Source: Micrococcales bacterium | Lineage (GTDB): Bacteria; Actinomycetota; Actinomycetes; S36-B12; UBA5976 | Direction: 5' to 3' | Assembly: GCA_024640585.1 (NCBI GenBank) | Contig: JAHEEQ010000003.1 | Location: 12,141-47,755, forward strand | DNA: 35,615 nt | Shown: piece by piece, positions 25,978-34,322 of the stretch | How the letters are laid out: each line of letters begins with the position of its first letter | Position numbering within the stretch: position 1 is the stretch's first letter | The notes under the pieces: model-generated | What the model was told of the DNA's origin: nothing | Database searches by the model: none | What the model saw: only the letters and a program-made list of their open reading frames with translations | Position numbers and translations under genes: made by a program

Positions 25978-28188
25978 ATGACGGGTCCCGAAGTTTTTAC
26001 CTCAGAAGCAGTGATCGACAACGGCGCATTTGGCGTTCGTCGCATCCGCTTTGAAACTGGTCGTCTTGCACGTCAAGCATCAGGTTCTGCAGTTGTTTAT
26101 TTTGACGATCAAACCATGTTGTTGTCTGCAACTACTGCATCAAAGTCACCACGCGATCAATTCGACTTCTTCCCACTAACCGTGGATGTTGAAGAAAGAA
26201 TGTACGCAGCTGGCCGCATCCCAGGATCATTTTTCCGTCGCGAAGGTCGTCCAACTGAAGATGCAATCCTCACTTGCCGTTTGATTGACCGCCCACTTCG
26301 ACCAGCATTCGTCAAAGGCTTGCGCAACGAAGTTCAGGTTGTTGTAACTGTACTTTCATTGAATCCGCAACACTTGTATGACGTAATCGCAATCAATGCT
26401 GCATCAATGTCAACTCAGTTGGCAGGTTTGCCATTCTCAGGACCAATCGGCGGCGTGCGCGTTGCTTTGATTAAGGGTCAATGGGTTGCATTCCCGCAAC
26501 ATGACCAACTAGAAGATGCAGTTTTCGACATGGTAGTTGCAGGTCGCATCGTTGATGGTGACGTTGCAATCATGATGGTTGAAGCCGAAGCAACTAGCTC
26601 AACTCTTCGTTTAGTAAAAGATGGCGCAAAAGCTCCTACCGAAGAAGTTGTAGCGGAAGGTCTTGAAGCGGCAAAGGGCTTTATTCGCACAATCTGTGAA
26701 GCGCAAGCAAAACTTTCATCTCAAGCAGCTCGCGAAACTCAAGAATTCCCAGTCTTCTTGGATTACCAAGAAGATGCATATGCTGCAGTTGAAAAAATTG
26801 CAAAAGATGCTATTTCAAAAGCAATGACAATTGTTTCAAAGGCAGAACGTGAAGCAGAGCTAGATCGCATCCAAGAAGATGTTATCAATCAACTTGCTCA
26901 GCAATTTGCCGATCGCGAAAAAGAAATTGCAGCAGCACTTCGAAGCGTCACCAAGAAAGTTGTTCGCCAACGTGTCTTGCGCGACAAGGTTCGTATCGAT
27001 GGTCGCGGAATCACAGATATTCGTCAGTTGTCTGCAGAGGTTGCAGTTATTCCTCGCACGCACGGCTCTGCGTTGTTTGAACGCGGCGAAACCCAAATCA
27101 TGGGTGTCACAACATTGAACATGTTGAAAATGGAAATGCAACTGGACACTTTGTCGCCAGAAACTTCAAAGCGTTACATGCACAACTACAACTTCCCGCC
27201 TTACTCAACTGGTGAAACAGGTCGTGTTGGTACTCCAAAGCGTCGCGAAATCGGTCACGGTGCTTTGGCCGAACGTGCACTCGTTCCGGTACTTCCAACT
27301 CGTGAAGAATTTCCTTATGCAATCCGTCAGGTTTCGGAGGCTCTAGGTTCAAACGGTTCGACTTCAATGGGTTCGGTTTGTGCTTCAACAATGTCATTAC
27401 TAAATGCAGGTGTTCCATTGAAGGCTCCTGTTGCAGGTATTGCGATGGGTCTGATTTCAGATGATGTCGACGGAAAACGTGAATACGTTGCTATCACAGA
27501 CATTCTTGGTGCAGAAGACGCATTTGGCGACATGGACTTCAAGGTTGCCGGAACTAGCGAATTCGTAACTGCCTTGCAGTTGGATACAAAACTAGATGGT
27601 ATTCCAGCATCAGTTCTTGCAGGAGCCTTAACTCAAGCTCGTGATGCTCGTCTAACCATTCTTGATGTAATGGCACAAGCAATTGATGCACCGGACGAAA
27701 TGTCACCTTACGCACCTCGCATCATCGCAGTGAAAATTCCAGTCGACAAGATTGGTGAAGTAATTGGGCCTAAGGGCAAAGTTATCAACCAGATTCAAGA
27801 AGACACTGGCGCAGATCTTTCAATCGAAGATGATGGAACTGTTTACATCGGTGCAAACGATGGTGCATCTGCAGAAGCAGCTCGTCAAGCTGTAAACGCA
27901 ATTGCAAATCCACACATGCCTGAAGTTGGCGAACGTTTCATGGGAACAGTAGTCAAGACTGCCGCTTTCGGTGCATTCATCTCATTGCTTCCTGGCAAAG
28001 ATGGTCTATTGCACATTACTCAACTTCGCAAACTTGCTGGTGGCAAGCGTGTGGAAAATGTTGATGATGTAGTCAGCATCGGTCAAAAGATCTATGTTGA
28101 AATCGCTGAAATTGATCCGCGCGGCAAGTTGTCACTGGCTGTGGTTGATGAAGATGGCGACAAAGCAGAAACATCTGATTCTGAATAA
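25978..28188 (+). CDS. pnp: Polynucleotide phosphorylase (guanosine pentaphosphate synthetase-type)
   Basis: A 736-residue phosphorolytic 3'-5' exoribonuclease. Two RNase PH-like domains are visible: the first in [28 protein letters not shown], and the second from about residue 330 ([34 protein letters not shown]). Catalytic acids sit in [24 protein letters not shown] domain begins near 583 ([22 protein letters not shown]) and an S1 domain near 650 ([20 protein letters not shown]). Actinobacterial members are often annotated as bifunctional guanosine pentaphosphate synthetases. The ATG has a strong AGGAGG that can be masked by an upstream CCTCCT. The stop overlaps the next gene by one base (TAATG). 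Confidence 0.97.
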   Translation: MTGPEVFTSEAVIDNGAFGVRRIRFETGRLARQASGSAVVYFDDQTMLLSATTASKSPRDQFDFFPLTVDVEERMYAAGRIPGSFFRREGRPTEDAILTCRLIDRPLRPAFVKGLRNEVQVVVTVLSLNPQHLYDVIAINAASMSTQLAGLPFSGPIGGVRVALIKGQWVAFPQHDQLEDAVFDMVVAGRIVDGDVAIMMVEAEATSSTLRLVKDGAKAPTEEVVAEGLEAAKGFIRTICEAQAKLSSQAARETQEFPVFLDYQEDAYAAVEKIAKDAISKAMTIVSKAEREAELDRIQEDVINQLAQQFADREKEIAAALRSVTKKVVRQRVLRDKVRIDGRGITDIRQLSAEVAVIPRTHGSALFERGETQIMGVTTLNMLKMEMQLDTLSPETSKRYMHNYNFPPYSTGETGRVGTPKRREIGHGALAERALVPVLPTREEFPYAIRQVSEALGSNGSTSMGSVCASTMSLLNAGVPLKAPVAGIAMGLISDDVDGKREYVAITDILGAEDAFGDMDFKVAGTSEFVTALQLDTKLDGIPASVLAGALTQARDARLTILDVMAQAIDAPDEMSPYAPRIIAVKIPVDKIGEVIGPKGKVINQIQEDTGADLSIEDDGTVYIGANDGASAEAARQAVNAIANPHMPEVGERFMGTVVKTAAFGAFISLLPGKDGLLHITQLRKLAGGKRVENVDDVVSIGQKIYVEIAEIDPRGKLSLAVVDEDGDKAETSDSE

Positions 28189-29570
28189 TGAGTTCTAACA
28201 AGCGACAGAAGGCAGGGGATTCACCCCTGCCTTCTGCGCGTTTGCAGAAACCTGGGTCCACCAAAGTTTTACAAAAAAACGATGACGGCTCGGTTGTAAA
28301 AAGAACTGTCCTTCCTGGTGGCCTTCGTGTGATCACTGAATACATTCCGGGAGTGCGCTCAGTCGCAATCGGTATGTGGGCTGGTGTTGGTTCGCGTGAT
28401 GAAACTCCAGAAATGGCTGGTTCAGCGCACTTCCTAGAGCATTTGCTTTTCAAAGGCACGCACACCCGTAATGCGTTAGATATTTCTTCGCCAATTGATG
28501 CGGTTGGTGGTGAAATGAATGCGTTTACTAGCAAGGAATACACCTGCTACTACGTCAAAGTGTTAGATCAAGACATGACCCTGGGTGTTGAAATTCTTTC
28601 TGACATGCTGACAAACTCAATTATCACGCCCGCTGATTTCAAACAGGAACAAAAAGTTATCCTTGAAGAAATCGCAAAGTATGAAGATGATTACGCAGAC
28701 AATGCTCATGAGGCATTCAATAAAGCTATGTTTGGCGATTCAGATTTGGGTAGACCAATTCTTGGAACTGTAAAAACCATAAAAGCAGCGAAGCGCGATT
28801 CGGTCTGGAAGTTTTATAAGAATCATTACAAACCGAATCACTTAGTTATCTCTGTCGCTGGTGCTATTGACCATGCCGAAGTTGTGGCAGCAGTTCGAAA
28901 AGGATTCAAACATGTGCTTGGTGGTAACGCATTGCCAAGCGAACGTCGCAAATCCCGAAGAAATTTCATCCCGCAATCGCAAATTAAATTAATTACCCGC
29001 GAAACCGAACAAGCTCACCTAGTCTGGGGTGTGCCTGCCTTCGCTCGCGGAGATCAGCGCCGCTATGCAGTTGGGGTTATGAACTCTGTACTTGGAAGCG
29101 GTATGTCATCGCGTTTGTTTCAAGAAGTACGCGAAAAGCGTGGGTTGGCCTACACGGTTTATTCGTTTCTAAATAGTTTTGCAGACACTGGTTACTTTGG
29201 TATTTACACGGGTTCCACTCCAAAGAAGATGGGTCAAGCCGTAGAAGTTATTGAAATGACTCTAAAGGATCTCGTAAATCACGGAATTTCGGATGCCGAA
29301 ATCCAACGAGGCAAAGGTCAATTGCGCGGCGGACTTGTTTTAGGCCAAGAAGACACCACTAGTCGCATGACCAGAATTGCAAAGGCAGAACTAGTCACAG
29401 GTGAATTACCTTCGGTTGACGAAATATTGCAACGCGTAGATGAGGTCTCAAGTGAAGAAATTCACGAAGTGATTGATCAGTTCTTCACTCAAAAGCCAAT
29501 ATTGGGTGTTGCAGGACCGTACAAATCTGTAAGAGAATTTCAGTCTTCAATTAAGCGAAAGGTGACCTGA
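28188..29570 (+). CDS. pepR: M16 family zinc metallopeptidase (PepR-like)
   Basis: A 460-residue pitrilysin-family peptidase. The inverted zinc motif HxxEH is at residues 81-85 (SAHFLEHLLFKGT), and the downstream glutamate lies in EEIAKYEDDYADNAHEAF. LGSGMSSRLFQEVREKRGLAYTVYS in the C-terminal domain is diagnostic. It resembles the mycobacterial PepR, encoded in the same place after pnp. The ATG shares its A with the pnp stop. Codons 7-16 contain a perfect 13-bp hairpin, odd for a coding start. The N-terminal 35 residues are polar and poorly conserved, so a later start cannot be excluded, but no better ribosome site is visible. Confidence 0.93.
   Translation: MSSNKRQKAGDSPLPSARLQKPGSTKVLQKNDDGSVVKRTVLPGGLRVITEYIPGVRSVAIGMWAGVGSRDETPEMAGSAHFLEHLLFKGTHTRNALDISSPIDAVGGEMNAFTSKEYTCYYVKVLDQDMTLGVEILSDMLTNSIITPADFKQEQKVILEEIAKYEDDYADNAHEAFNKAMFGDSDLGRPILGTVKTIKAAKRDSVWKFYKNHYKPNHLVISVAGAIDHAEVVAAVRKGFKHVLGGNALPSERRKSRRNFIPQSQIKLITRETEQAHLVWGVPAFARGDQRRYAVGVMNSVLGSGMSSRLFQEVREKRGLAYTVYSFLNSFADTGYFGIYTGSTPKKMGQAVEVIEMTLKDLVNHGISDAEIQRGKGQLRGGLVLGQEDTTSRMTRIAKAELVTGELPSVDEILQRVDEVSSEEIHEVIDQFFTQKPILGVAGPYKSVREFQSSIKRKVT
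28206..28236 (+). repeat. Perfect 13-bp hairpin in the first codons of pepR
   Basis: CAGAAGGCAGGGG (28206-28218), loop ATTCA, then the exact complement CCCCTGCCTTCTG (28224-28236). It lies 17 bases after the pnp stop codon and inside pepR codons 7-16. It looks like a terminator or stabilising 3' end for pnp that has become part of the coding sequence. The downstream bases CGCGTTTGC do not form a good T-run. Confidence 0.8.
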
Positions 29571-29571
29571 C

Positions 29572-30318
29572 ATGGTCCTACGCGTAGGTGTGCTCGGAGC
29601 AAAAGGCCGCATGGGCGCTGAGGTTTGCAAGGCAATTAGCGAATCTAAAGATATGAAACTAGTAGCGGCACTAGATGCTGGCGACGCTGTTTCAACACTT
29701 GCTAGCGAAGGTGCAAATGTAGTTGTCGATTTCACCACACCTGATGTAGTTATGTCGCATCTCGATTGGCTAATTCACAATGGAGTTCATGCCGTCGTTG
29801 GAACTACAGGTTTCACTGAGGACCGAATTTCTGAGATTGAAAAATGGTCGAAAGAAAAACCAGAAACCGGAATTTTGATTGCTCCAAACTTTTCGATTGG
29901 TGCAATTTTGATGACCCGACTTGCAAGTGAAGCTACCCGTTTCTTTGAGTCTGTCGAAATTGTAGAACTTCACCATCCAAACAAAGTTGATGCACCTTCA
30001 GGCACATCAATTCACACTGCTAAAGCAATTGCTAAAGCACGTACTGCCGCCAATATGCCACCACAACCAGATGCAACTGAACCAAAATTCATGAATGCAC
30101 GTGGAGTAAATGTTGACGGAGTGCCAATTCACTCGGTTCGTCTGCGCGGACTAGTTGCTCATCAAGAAGTAATTTTTGGCGACATCGGTGAAACTTTCAC
30201 GATTCGCCATGATTCATTCGATCGAGTTGCATACATGCCAGGAGTCCTAACTGGTATCCGCGGAGTTTTTGACCATCCAGGTTTGACAATCGGTCTAGAT
30301 AAGTACCTCGGTTTCTAA
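29572..30318 (+). CDS. dapB: 4-hydroxy-tetrahydrodipicolinate reductase
   Basis: A 248-residue NAD(P)H-dependent enzyme of lysine/meso-diaminopimelate synthesis, acting on the product of DapA, encoded 3 kb further on. The N-terminal Rossmann motif is VGVLGAKGRMGAEV. The active-site block VELHHPNKVDAPSGTS has His134, His135 and Lys138. GTTGF and APNFSIGAILM segments are typical. The ATG follows the pepR TGA after one base. Length is normal for actinobacterial DapB. Confidence 0.97.
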   Translation: MVLRVGVLGAKGRMGAEVCKAISESKDMKLVAALDAGDAVSTLASEGANVVVDFTTPDVVMSHLDWLIHNGVHAVVGTTGFTEDRISEIEKWSKEKPETGILIAPNFSIGAILMTRLASEATRFFESVEIVELHHPNKVDAPSGTSIHTAKAIAKARTAANMPPQPDATEPKFMNARGVNVDGVPIHSVRLRGLVAHQEVIFGDIGETFTIRHDSFDRVAYMPGVLTGIRGVFDHPGLTIGLDKYLGF

Positions 30319-30324
30319 ATAATC

Positions 30325-30783
30325 GTGAAAACCAAAATTGCAGTTGTAGCTATTTCGGCTGCTTGTTTGAGTTACTTATTAATTGCGACCATTCGAGCGA
30401 TGCAAATTAGTCAAACCGAAACTATGGCTGGCACGATATTTGCTGGCTCAGTTCTTGTCGTAATTTCTATCTCGGCGCTGCTTATTATTCGCGAAATTTT
30501 GTTTGGCTTACACATTTCGCAGATGTCAACAGTCTTAGATGCAGAGCACCAATTGCTCGAAGATTCTCTTACTCACACACCCTCAGGGCAGACCGAAAAA
30601 ACGGTAGCGGATGTACGGTTTGCAGAAATTGCCAAAGAAGTTGAAGTAAATCCAAAATCTTGGAGAGCTTGGTTTCGAGTAGCGCTTGCTTACGATGAAG
30701 CTAGGGACCGTAAACGGGCTAGGGAAGCTATGCGGAAAGCAGAAAAAATTTTTCGATCAGAAACTAAATCCAAAAACCTTTAG
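30325..30783 (+). CDS. Small membrane protein with TPR-like C terminus
   Basis: A 152-residue protein beginning with GTG six bases after dapB. Two hydrophobic segments (about residues 4-22 and 35-58) suggest a membrane hairpin. The C-terminal part (about 95-150) reads like one or two tetratricopeptide helices: SWRAWFRVALAYDEARDRKRAREAMRKAEKIF. The function is unknown. A small membrane/TPR protein in this place is common in actinobacteria as far as I recall. Its last 20 bases overlap the end of the convergent azlD gene, so the two transcripts must be complementary at their 3' ends. Confidence 0.65.
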   Translation: MKTKIAVVAISAACLSYLLIATIRAMQISQTETMAGTIFAGSVLVVISISALLIIREILFGLHISQMSTVLDAEHQLLEDSLTHTPSGQTEKTVADVRFAEIAKEVEVNPKSWRAWFRVALAYDEARDRKRAREAMRKAEKIFRSETKSKNL

Positions 30784-31081
30784 CGCGGCCGATGGCAGTT
30801 ACGGCGGCTGCCACAATCACAACTACGATAAATGGTGCTCTGAAAACTAGAGCAATCATGCCTGCCAGAATGCCTGCGATTCGGCCATCGAAAACTATTT
30901 CTTGTTTTGCTGCTAAAACTTGAACCGCGATCAATCCTGAAAGCATTCCTATTGGCAAGACTGGAATGATTTTCTTGAATAAATCGTGCTCCAAAATTGC
31001 TCGAGGTACTAGAAATCCAGCGAACTTCAAAGCAAACGCAATCAAGGATGCGATGATTACTGGCCAGAAATATTCACTCAT
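30764..31081 (-). CDS. azlD: AzlD-family branched-chain amino acid transport protein
   Basis: A 105-residue membrane protein with about four hydrophobic segments. The start was set at 31081 (MSEYFWPVIIASLIAFALKF). An in-frame start at 31120 would lie deeper inside azlC and add a non-hydrophobic head. VPRAILEHDLFKKIIPVLPIGMLSGLI is typical of AzlD, the small partner of AzlC. The pair forms an amino acid exporter (branched-chain amino acids and analogues in characterised cases). The start overlaps the azlC stop by eight bases. Its 3' end overlaps the neighbouring plus-strand gene by 20 bases. Confidence 0.85.
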   Translation of the reverse strand: MSEYFWPVIIASLIAFALKFAGFLVPRAILEHDLFKKIIPVLPIGMLSGLIAVQVLAAKQEIVFDGRIAGILAGMIALVFRAPFIVVVIVAAAVTAIGRAKGFWI

Positions 31082-31808
31082 TATTTGCAAGCGCCTTAAT
31101 CCAAGCCATGAAAGCGGCAATCAATCCAGCTATAAGAATTGGCACACCAGGTTGCATAAGCGGGATGGCAATAATTGCAACAGCGCCGCAAACTATTGCG
31201 ACGAGAAAATTGAACTTGTTACTAATTTGTGGCCACAGAAGGGCAATGAAGCCAGCACCGATAGCTGCATCTAAGCCATAGGTGTTTGGATCTCCAACCA
31301 AGGAAACAGCTACTGCTCCAAGCAAAGTCGCAATATTCCAGAAGATAAACACACTTGCACCTGTTGCCCAAAAGGCATATTTGGCACCAGCAATTCCATC
31401 CGCACCTTTTTCATGTCCAAGGGCCATTGCGGTTGATTCATCGATTGTGAATTGAGCGCCGAGAAGTCGTTGCCAACCGTGTGGTTTTAAAAGTGAGTTA
31501 TTACGAACTGCATACGCGAGATTTCTAACACCCAATAGTGAGGCTGCTGAAATGGCTGAAATTGCACCGCCGCCACCGGCAAAAGTTCCGACAAGTGCGA
31601 ATTGCGAGCCGCCTGTGAACATGATCAGAGAGAGCAACTGAGTTTCTAACAGGGTTAAACCCGTTGCTGTCCCCAAAGCACCAAATGAAAGTCCATAAGT
31701 TGCAACACCCAACCCAATTCCTATCGCGTCGCGCATGATTTTGCGACGGGTGGAAATCTCGCTGGAGTTGAACACGGATGGAAGCATAGTTTGGCCGCTT
31801 ATTGTCAC
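31074..31808 (-). CDS. azlC: AzlC-family branched-chain amino acid exporter large subunit
   Basis: A 244-residue integral membrane protein with several hydrophobic segments. AzlC features include the N-terminal GIGLGVATYGLSFGALGTATGL, MFTGGSQFALVGTFAGGG and the central LLGVRNLAYAVRNNSLLKPHGWQRLLGAQFTIDESTAMAL. The start is a GTG at 31808, three bases after the upstream regulator gene, with no clear ribosome site; an internal ATG at 31787 is an alternative. It is followed by azlD with an eight-base overlap, so regulator-azlC-azlD form one tight minus-strand operon. Substrate is presumed to be an amino acid but is not determined by the sequence. Confidence 0.88.
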   Translation of the reverse strand: MTISGQTMLPSVFNSSEISTRRKIMRDAIGIGLGVATYGLSFGALGTATGLTLLETQLLSLIMFTGGSQFALVGTFAGGGGAISAISAASLLGVRNLAYAVRNNSLLKPHGWQRLLGAQFTIDESTAMALGHEKGADGIAGAKYAFWATGASVFIFWNIATLLGAVAVSLVGDPNTYGLDAAIGAGFIALLWPQISNKFNFLVAIVCGAVAIIAIPLMQPGVPILIAGLIAAFMAWIKALANNE

Positions 31809-31811
31809 GAA

Positions 31812-32504
31812 TTAGATAGTTATTTGCGCTACATCTAGGCGATAACCAACTCCACGCACTGCAACAGCAATTCGTGGTCCGCCATTTAGTTCTATTTTGC
31901 GACGCAATCTCGAGATATGCACTTCGAGGATATGGTCGTCACCAAACCAGGTTCCCCAAACTCGATCGAGCAATTCTTGTCTGTGAACCACTCGATGCTT
32001 GTTGTGCATCAATATTGCCAGTAACTCGAATTCGGTTCGAGTTAGGTTTAAAATTCTTTCGCCTATAACAGCGATTCGATTATCCAAACTCATTTTTAAA
32101 TCTTTATGTTCCAAGACATTCTTGGTTGGATTTTGCCGAGATTTTTCGCGATTTATTACCGCATTGGTTCTCGTGACCAAAATTCTTTGATTTCGATCAC
32201 GAGAAATGTAGTCATCTGCTCCAGCTGAAAGGCAAGTGAGTTCCTCAACTTCATCATGAAACATCGGCGAAACTATCACTGGTACATTCATTTGAGTTCT
32301 TACTTTTTGGCACATCGAAATAACATCACCAATTCCATTTTCAGTTGCCATAACTACAACATCTGGTTTTGCAAGTTGCATTTCACTAATTGGATTTTGA
32401 GATTGGTAGTGACTATAGGTCCGAAAACCTGCAGTGTCATAGATTTTGCAGACAGCCTTTTGTTGAGAAAGACTGTCTGCAATTACAAATACAGATAGTG
32501 GCAT
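31812..32504 (-). CDS. Atypical OmpR/PhoB-type regulator with a receiver lacking the phospho-acceptor
   Basis: A 230-residue two-domain regulator. The start at 32504 was chosen because a very strong site (AGGGGGAGG) lies five bases upstream; an in-frame start at 32528 would lie before that site. The C-terminal half (about 135-230) is a winged helix: LTRTEFELLAILMHNKHRVVHRQELLDRVWG and HILEVHISRLRRKIE with GVGYRLD. The N-terminal half has the receiver fold (ending GADDYISRD), but the acceptor aspartate position is Ala53 (PDVVVMA), the acidic pair is reduced to one Asp10, and the conserved Lys appears as Arg. It is therefore probably not controlled by ordinary phosphorylation. No histidine kinase is adjacent. 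It leads the azlCD operon and faces an array of 11-bp-spaced repeats. Confidence 0.85.
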   Translation of the reverse strand: MPLSVFVIADSLSQQKAVCKIYDTAGFRTYSHYQSQNPISEMQLAKPDVVVMATENGIGDVISMCQKVRTQMNVPVIVSPMFHDEVEELTCLSAGADDYISRDRNQRILVTRTNAVINREKSRQNPTKNVLEHKDLKMSLDNRIAVIGERILNLTRTEFELLAILMHNKHRVVHRQELLDRVWGTWFGDDHILEVHISRLRRKIELNGGPRIAVAVRGVGYRLDVAQITI

Positions 32505-32536
32505 GGGTTCCTCCCCCTTGAATAGCACTGCGATTG

Positions 32537-32593
32537 TTCACAGTAAGCGCACTTAACTCTCACTAGTTCACAGAAGGCTCACGAGCCCTTCAC
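32537..32593. promoter_or_regulatory. Two sets of three CAC elements at 11-bp spacing
   Basis: CAC cores start at 32539, 32550 and 32561 and again at 32569, 32580 and 32591. Within each set the spacing is exactly 11 bp; the sets are offset by 30 bp. The first elements share TTCACAG(T/A)A(A/G)G. Direct repeats at 10-11 bp spacing are the known binding pattern of OmpR/PhoB winged helices, and such a regulator gene starts 33 bp away on the minus strand. The array therefore is a strong candidate for its own operator and could also affect thyX. Confidence 0.65.
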
Positions 32594-32595
32594 GA

Positions 32596-32687
32596 GTTCT
32601 GCTCAGAAGCGGTAGGCAAACCGCCCCGAGCAGTACGAGGGTTTGCAAAGGCTCACGGGTAGGCTTGCGCTCAGGAGGAAACCCGTG
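32596..32687 (+). promoter_or_regulatory. Structured thyX leader that can mask the start codon
   Basis: GTTCTGCTC (32596-32604) pairs with GAGCAGTAC (32628-32636, one mismatch) and encloses GCGGT-AGGCAA-ACCGC (32609-32624). GGTTTGC (32640-32646) is complementary to GCAAACC (32616-32622) in that inner hairpin, allowing a pseudoknot or switch. CACGGGT (32654-32660) pairs perfectly with ACCCGTG (32681-32687), which includes the thyX GTG start, with the Shine-Dalgarno AGGAGG (32673-32678) in the loop. No known riboswitch class was recognised. Confidence 0.5.
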
Positions 32688-33407
32688 TCTAGTGAACAAA
32701 TCCGATTTAGAAGTGACGTAACCGTTGAACTAGTTAAAGCAGCCGCATCTGATGCAGATGTAATTTGGGCAGCGAGAGTTTCAACGAAAGGCGAGCAATC
32801 TCTAGACGACATAACTACTGATCCAGAACGTTCACGTGGGCTAATTGACTACCTGATGCGCGATCGCCACGGCAGCCCGTTTGAGCATTCCTCAATGACT
32901 TTTTTCGTACAAGCTCCAATCTTTATGTGGCGCGAACATTTTCGTCACCGCATCGCTTCTTACAATGAAGAAAGCGGTCGTTACAAAGTTCTTGAACCTG
33001 TTTTCTATACGCCAGGCCCAGAACGTCGCTTGGTTCAGGTTGGAAAAGCCGGCGCATACGATTTCATCGAAGGTACAAAGGAGCAGTTCGACACCGTAAC
33101 TGCTGAAACAAAACGCGCTTGCGAAACCGCATACGATTCTTATCAAAAAATGTTGGATGCAGGAGTTGCACGCGAAGTTGCACGCATCGTTTTGCCACTC
33201 ACAATTTATTCAAGCGCATACGTGACAATGAACGCTCGTGCAATGATGAATTTCTTGTCACTGCGCACCAAGAGCGAAGACAGCAAGTTCCCATCTTTCC
33301 CACAACGCGAAATTGAAATGGTGGGCGAGAAGTACGAAGCGGAATGGGCAAAACTCATGCCGCTCACACACGCAGCATTCGTTAAAAACGGTCGAGTAGC
33401 ACCTTAA
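32685..33407 (+). CDS. thyX: Flavin-dependent thymidylate synthase
   Basis: A 240-residue FAD-dependent enzyme that methylates dUMP to dTMP using methylene-tetrahydrofolate. The ThyX signature RHRxxSxNExSxRY is intact at residues 87-100 (RHRIASYNEESGRY). The C-terminal NARAMMNFLSLRT and AQ-type FPQREIEMVGEKY helices are typical. The start is GTG at 32685 with AGGAGG six bases upstream; the in-frame TTG at 32643 has no ribosome site and would extend into the structured leader. It is followed nine bases later by dapA, the common actinobacterial thyX-dapA-rnj order. Confidence 0.96.
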   Translation: MSSEQIRFRSDVTVELVKAAASDADVIWAARVSTKGEQSLDDITTDPERSRGLIDYLMRDRHGSPFEHSSMTFFVQAPIFMWREHFRHRIASYNEESGRYKVLEPVFYTPGPERRLVQVGKAGAYDFIEGTKEQFDTVTAETKRACETAYDSYQKMLDAGVAREVARIVLPLTIYSSAYVTMNARAMMNFLSLRTKSEDSKFPSFPQREIEMVGEKYEAEWAKLMPLTHAAFVKNGRVAP

Positions 33408-33416
33408 GAGGTTTTT

Positions 33417-34322
33417 ATGTCTCCAAAATCGACAAAGGAAATGCCATTCGGCACCATGCTCACAGCGATGGTTACTCCTTTCAAGCCGAACCTGGAGATT
33501 GACTTCGATCAAGCGGCAGCATTGGCTGTTGATTTAGTGAAACTTGGCAATGACGGCATTGTTGTAAATGGAACAACTGGTGAAGCTCCAACGACAGAGC
33601 CAAAAGAAAAGGCACAGCTTGTAAAAGTCGTGCGTGAAGCTGTAGGGGATTCAATTCACATTGTTGCCGGAGTTGGTAATAATGACACGGCAGATTCAGT
33701 TCAACATGCGAAAGATGCTCAAAAAGCTGGAGCCAACGGTTTGCTCGTTGTCTGTCCTTATTACAACAAACCACCTCAAGAGGGTGTAGTTGCTCACTTC
33801 CAAGCTGTTGCAGACGCAACCGATCTTGGCGTAATGACATACGACATTCCAGGCCGTGCTGGAATCCAAATCACTACTGAATCCTTGATAAAACTTTCAG
33901 AACATCCACGCATTGTTGCCAACAAAGATGCAAAAGCCGATCCGTTTGCAGCTCAACAAGTAATGCATGCAACTGGCCTTCCATACTATTCAGGTGATGA
34001 TGGATTAAATCTTGCATTACTTGCAGTTGGCGCAATCGGATTCGTCAGTGTAACTGGACACTTAGTTGCAGACCGATTCCAGGCAATGGCTGCAGCTTTT
34101 CGCGCGGGTGATGTTGATAAAGCAAAACAAATCAATCTCGACTTGGTTCCAATCACAACTGGCATCATGACAAAAGTTGGCGGTGCAATAATGACAAAGG
34201 CAGCTTTAGATTTATTAGGTCGTCCTGGCGGTGGCCCACTTCGTTTGCCACTAGTTGCTGCTAATCAAATATTGCGAGATCAACTCAAACTTGATTTGCG
34301 TGCAGGTGGCTTTCAGCTGTGA
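33417..34322 (+). CDS. dapA: 4-hydroxy-tetrahydrodipicolinate synthase
   Basis: A 301-residue class I aldolase condensing pyruvate with aspartate semialdehyde, the first committed step to diaminopimelate and lysine. The Schiff-base lysine is Lys170 in IVANKDAKADP, the catalytic tyrosine Tyr142 in MTYDIPGRAGI, and NGTTGEAPTT (51-60) forms part of the active site. Length is normal. The ATG has GAGG upstream. Its stop overlaps the GTG of the RNase J gene by four bases (GTGA). DapB, the next enzyme, is encoded about 3 kb upstream on the same strand. Confidence 0.97.
   Translation: MSPKSTKEMPFGTMLTAMVTPFKPNLEIDFDQAAALAVDLVKLGNDGIVVNGTTGEAPTTEPKEKAQLVKVVREAVGDSIHIVAGVGNNDTADSVQHAKDAQKAGANGLLVVCPYYNKPPQEGVVAHFQAVADATDLGVMTYDIPGRAGIQITTESLIKLSEHPRIVANKDAKADPFAAQQVMHATGLPYYSGDDGLNLALLAVGAIGFVSVTGHLVADRFQAMAAAFRAGDVDKAKQINLDLVPITTGIMTKVGGAIMTKAALDLLGRPGGGPLRLPLVAANQILRDQLKLDLRAGGFQL

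Noticed and set aside
32536..32573. Repeats GTTCACAG as a possible mini-CRISPR or mobile element end
   Set aside because: Only two 8-base copies, no unique spacers of regular length and no cas or transposase genes; the 11-bp phasing fits an operator better.
32643..32684. Upstream TTG start for thyX
   Set aside because: No ribosome site. The region is better explained as structured leader, and AGGAGG precedes the GTG at 32685.
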